Shown piece by piece: positions 5,316 to 5,431 of a stretch of DNA of 5,431 bases. Source of the DNA: JBLIAZ01 sp047632015 (lineage in GTDB: Bacteria; Bacteroidota; Bacteroidia; Flavobacteriales_C; GCA-002722245); NCBI GenBank assembly GCA_047632015.1, contig JBLIBC010000197.1:1-5431 (forward strand), in the 5' to 3' direction. Within the stretch, counting starts at the first letter, position 1. The number at the start of each line of letters is the position of its first letter. Below the pieces are notes generated by a model. The model made no database searches and was not told where the DNA came from. It saw nothing but the letters and a program-made list of their open reading frames with translations. A program made the translations under genes and the position numbers.

Positions 5316-5431
5316 GTTTTACGTTGAACATCATTGTTGATTTATTCAATTAGTGGAGTGTTTTACAGATAGTAATAAATTCCCTTTAGTTATCATTTAA
5401 CTCATCGGAAAATCATGGGATTCCTCGGAAT
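5316..5431. other. Right-end stretch without an assignable gene
   Basis: Both strands were read. Eleven minus-strand codons enter from the right edge and end at TAA 5399-5397 (SEESHDFPMS is readable). On the plus strand, ATG 5415 starts MGFLG at the edge. Either could be the end or start of a gene outside the window, but neither is long enough to support. Confidence 0.3.

Noticed and set aside
5397..5431. Gene end on the minus strand (SEESHDFPMS then stop) or gene start on the plus strand (MGFLG)
   Set aside because: Only about ten codons are visible; this is too little to support either.
1..5431. CRISPR array, tRNA or rRNA gene, insertion sequence or transposase, toxin-antitoxin pair, phage-defence genes
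   Set aside because: I saw no regularly spaced repeats, no cloverleaf or rRNA-like sequence, and no transposase or defence-protein motifs on either strand.

Overview
The window is AT-rich (especially between genes) and reads as a chromosomal segment of a Bacteroidota bacterium, most likely of the Flavobacteriia. The evidence is a type IX secretion (T9SS) C-terminal sorting sequence, a cytophagalysin/pappalysin-like secreted protease, an N-acyltransferase gene directly upstream of argG as in Bacteroidota arginine loci, A-rich rather than strong Shine-Dalgarno starts, and -7 boxes resembling TAnnTTTG. I cannot name the genus.

Layout. (1) Positions 1-609, minus strand: the N-terminal 203 codons of a secreted M43-type metalloprotease that runs off the left edge, so its catalytic motif is outside the window. 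(2) Positions 719-1339 and 1385-2575, plus strand: a GNAT-family acyltransferase of the type proposed to make N-acylglutamate for arginine synthesis, then argG (argininosuccinate synthase). The 45-base gap between them holds a hairpin with a T-run that could attenuate argG. (3) Positions 2642-3493: a decayed gene for a T9SS-secreted protein. Its promoter-like sequence, signal peptide, CARDB-like middle, sorting domain and terminator are all still recognisable, but two frameshifts and three in-frame stops break it. It lies where argC or another arginine gene often follows argG. (4) Positions 3501-3562: a perfect 20-bp inverted repeat around a 22-base centre. (5) Positions 3598-3981 and 4019-4885: a small VOC/glyoxalase-fold protein and RlmF, the 23S rRNA m6A1618 methyltransferase. 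(6) Positions 4886-5431: 546 bases without a convincing large gene. They contain a palindrome, a bulged hairpin, and a possible short transcription unit (-7 box, 27-codon membrane-peptide ORF, strong intrinsic terminator).

How the genes work together. The acyltransferase and ArgG act at the first and penultimate steps of arginine biosynthesis and are probably co-transcribed. The other genes appear functionally unrelated: an exported protease, a dead surface protein, a VOC protein and an rRNA-modification enzyme. I see no clear evidence of a new multi-gene system. The least explained elements are the inverted repeat, the hairpin between the two arginine genes, and the short transcription unit near the right end.
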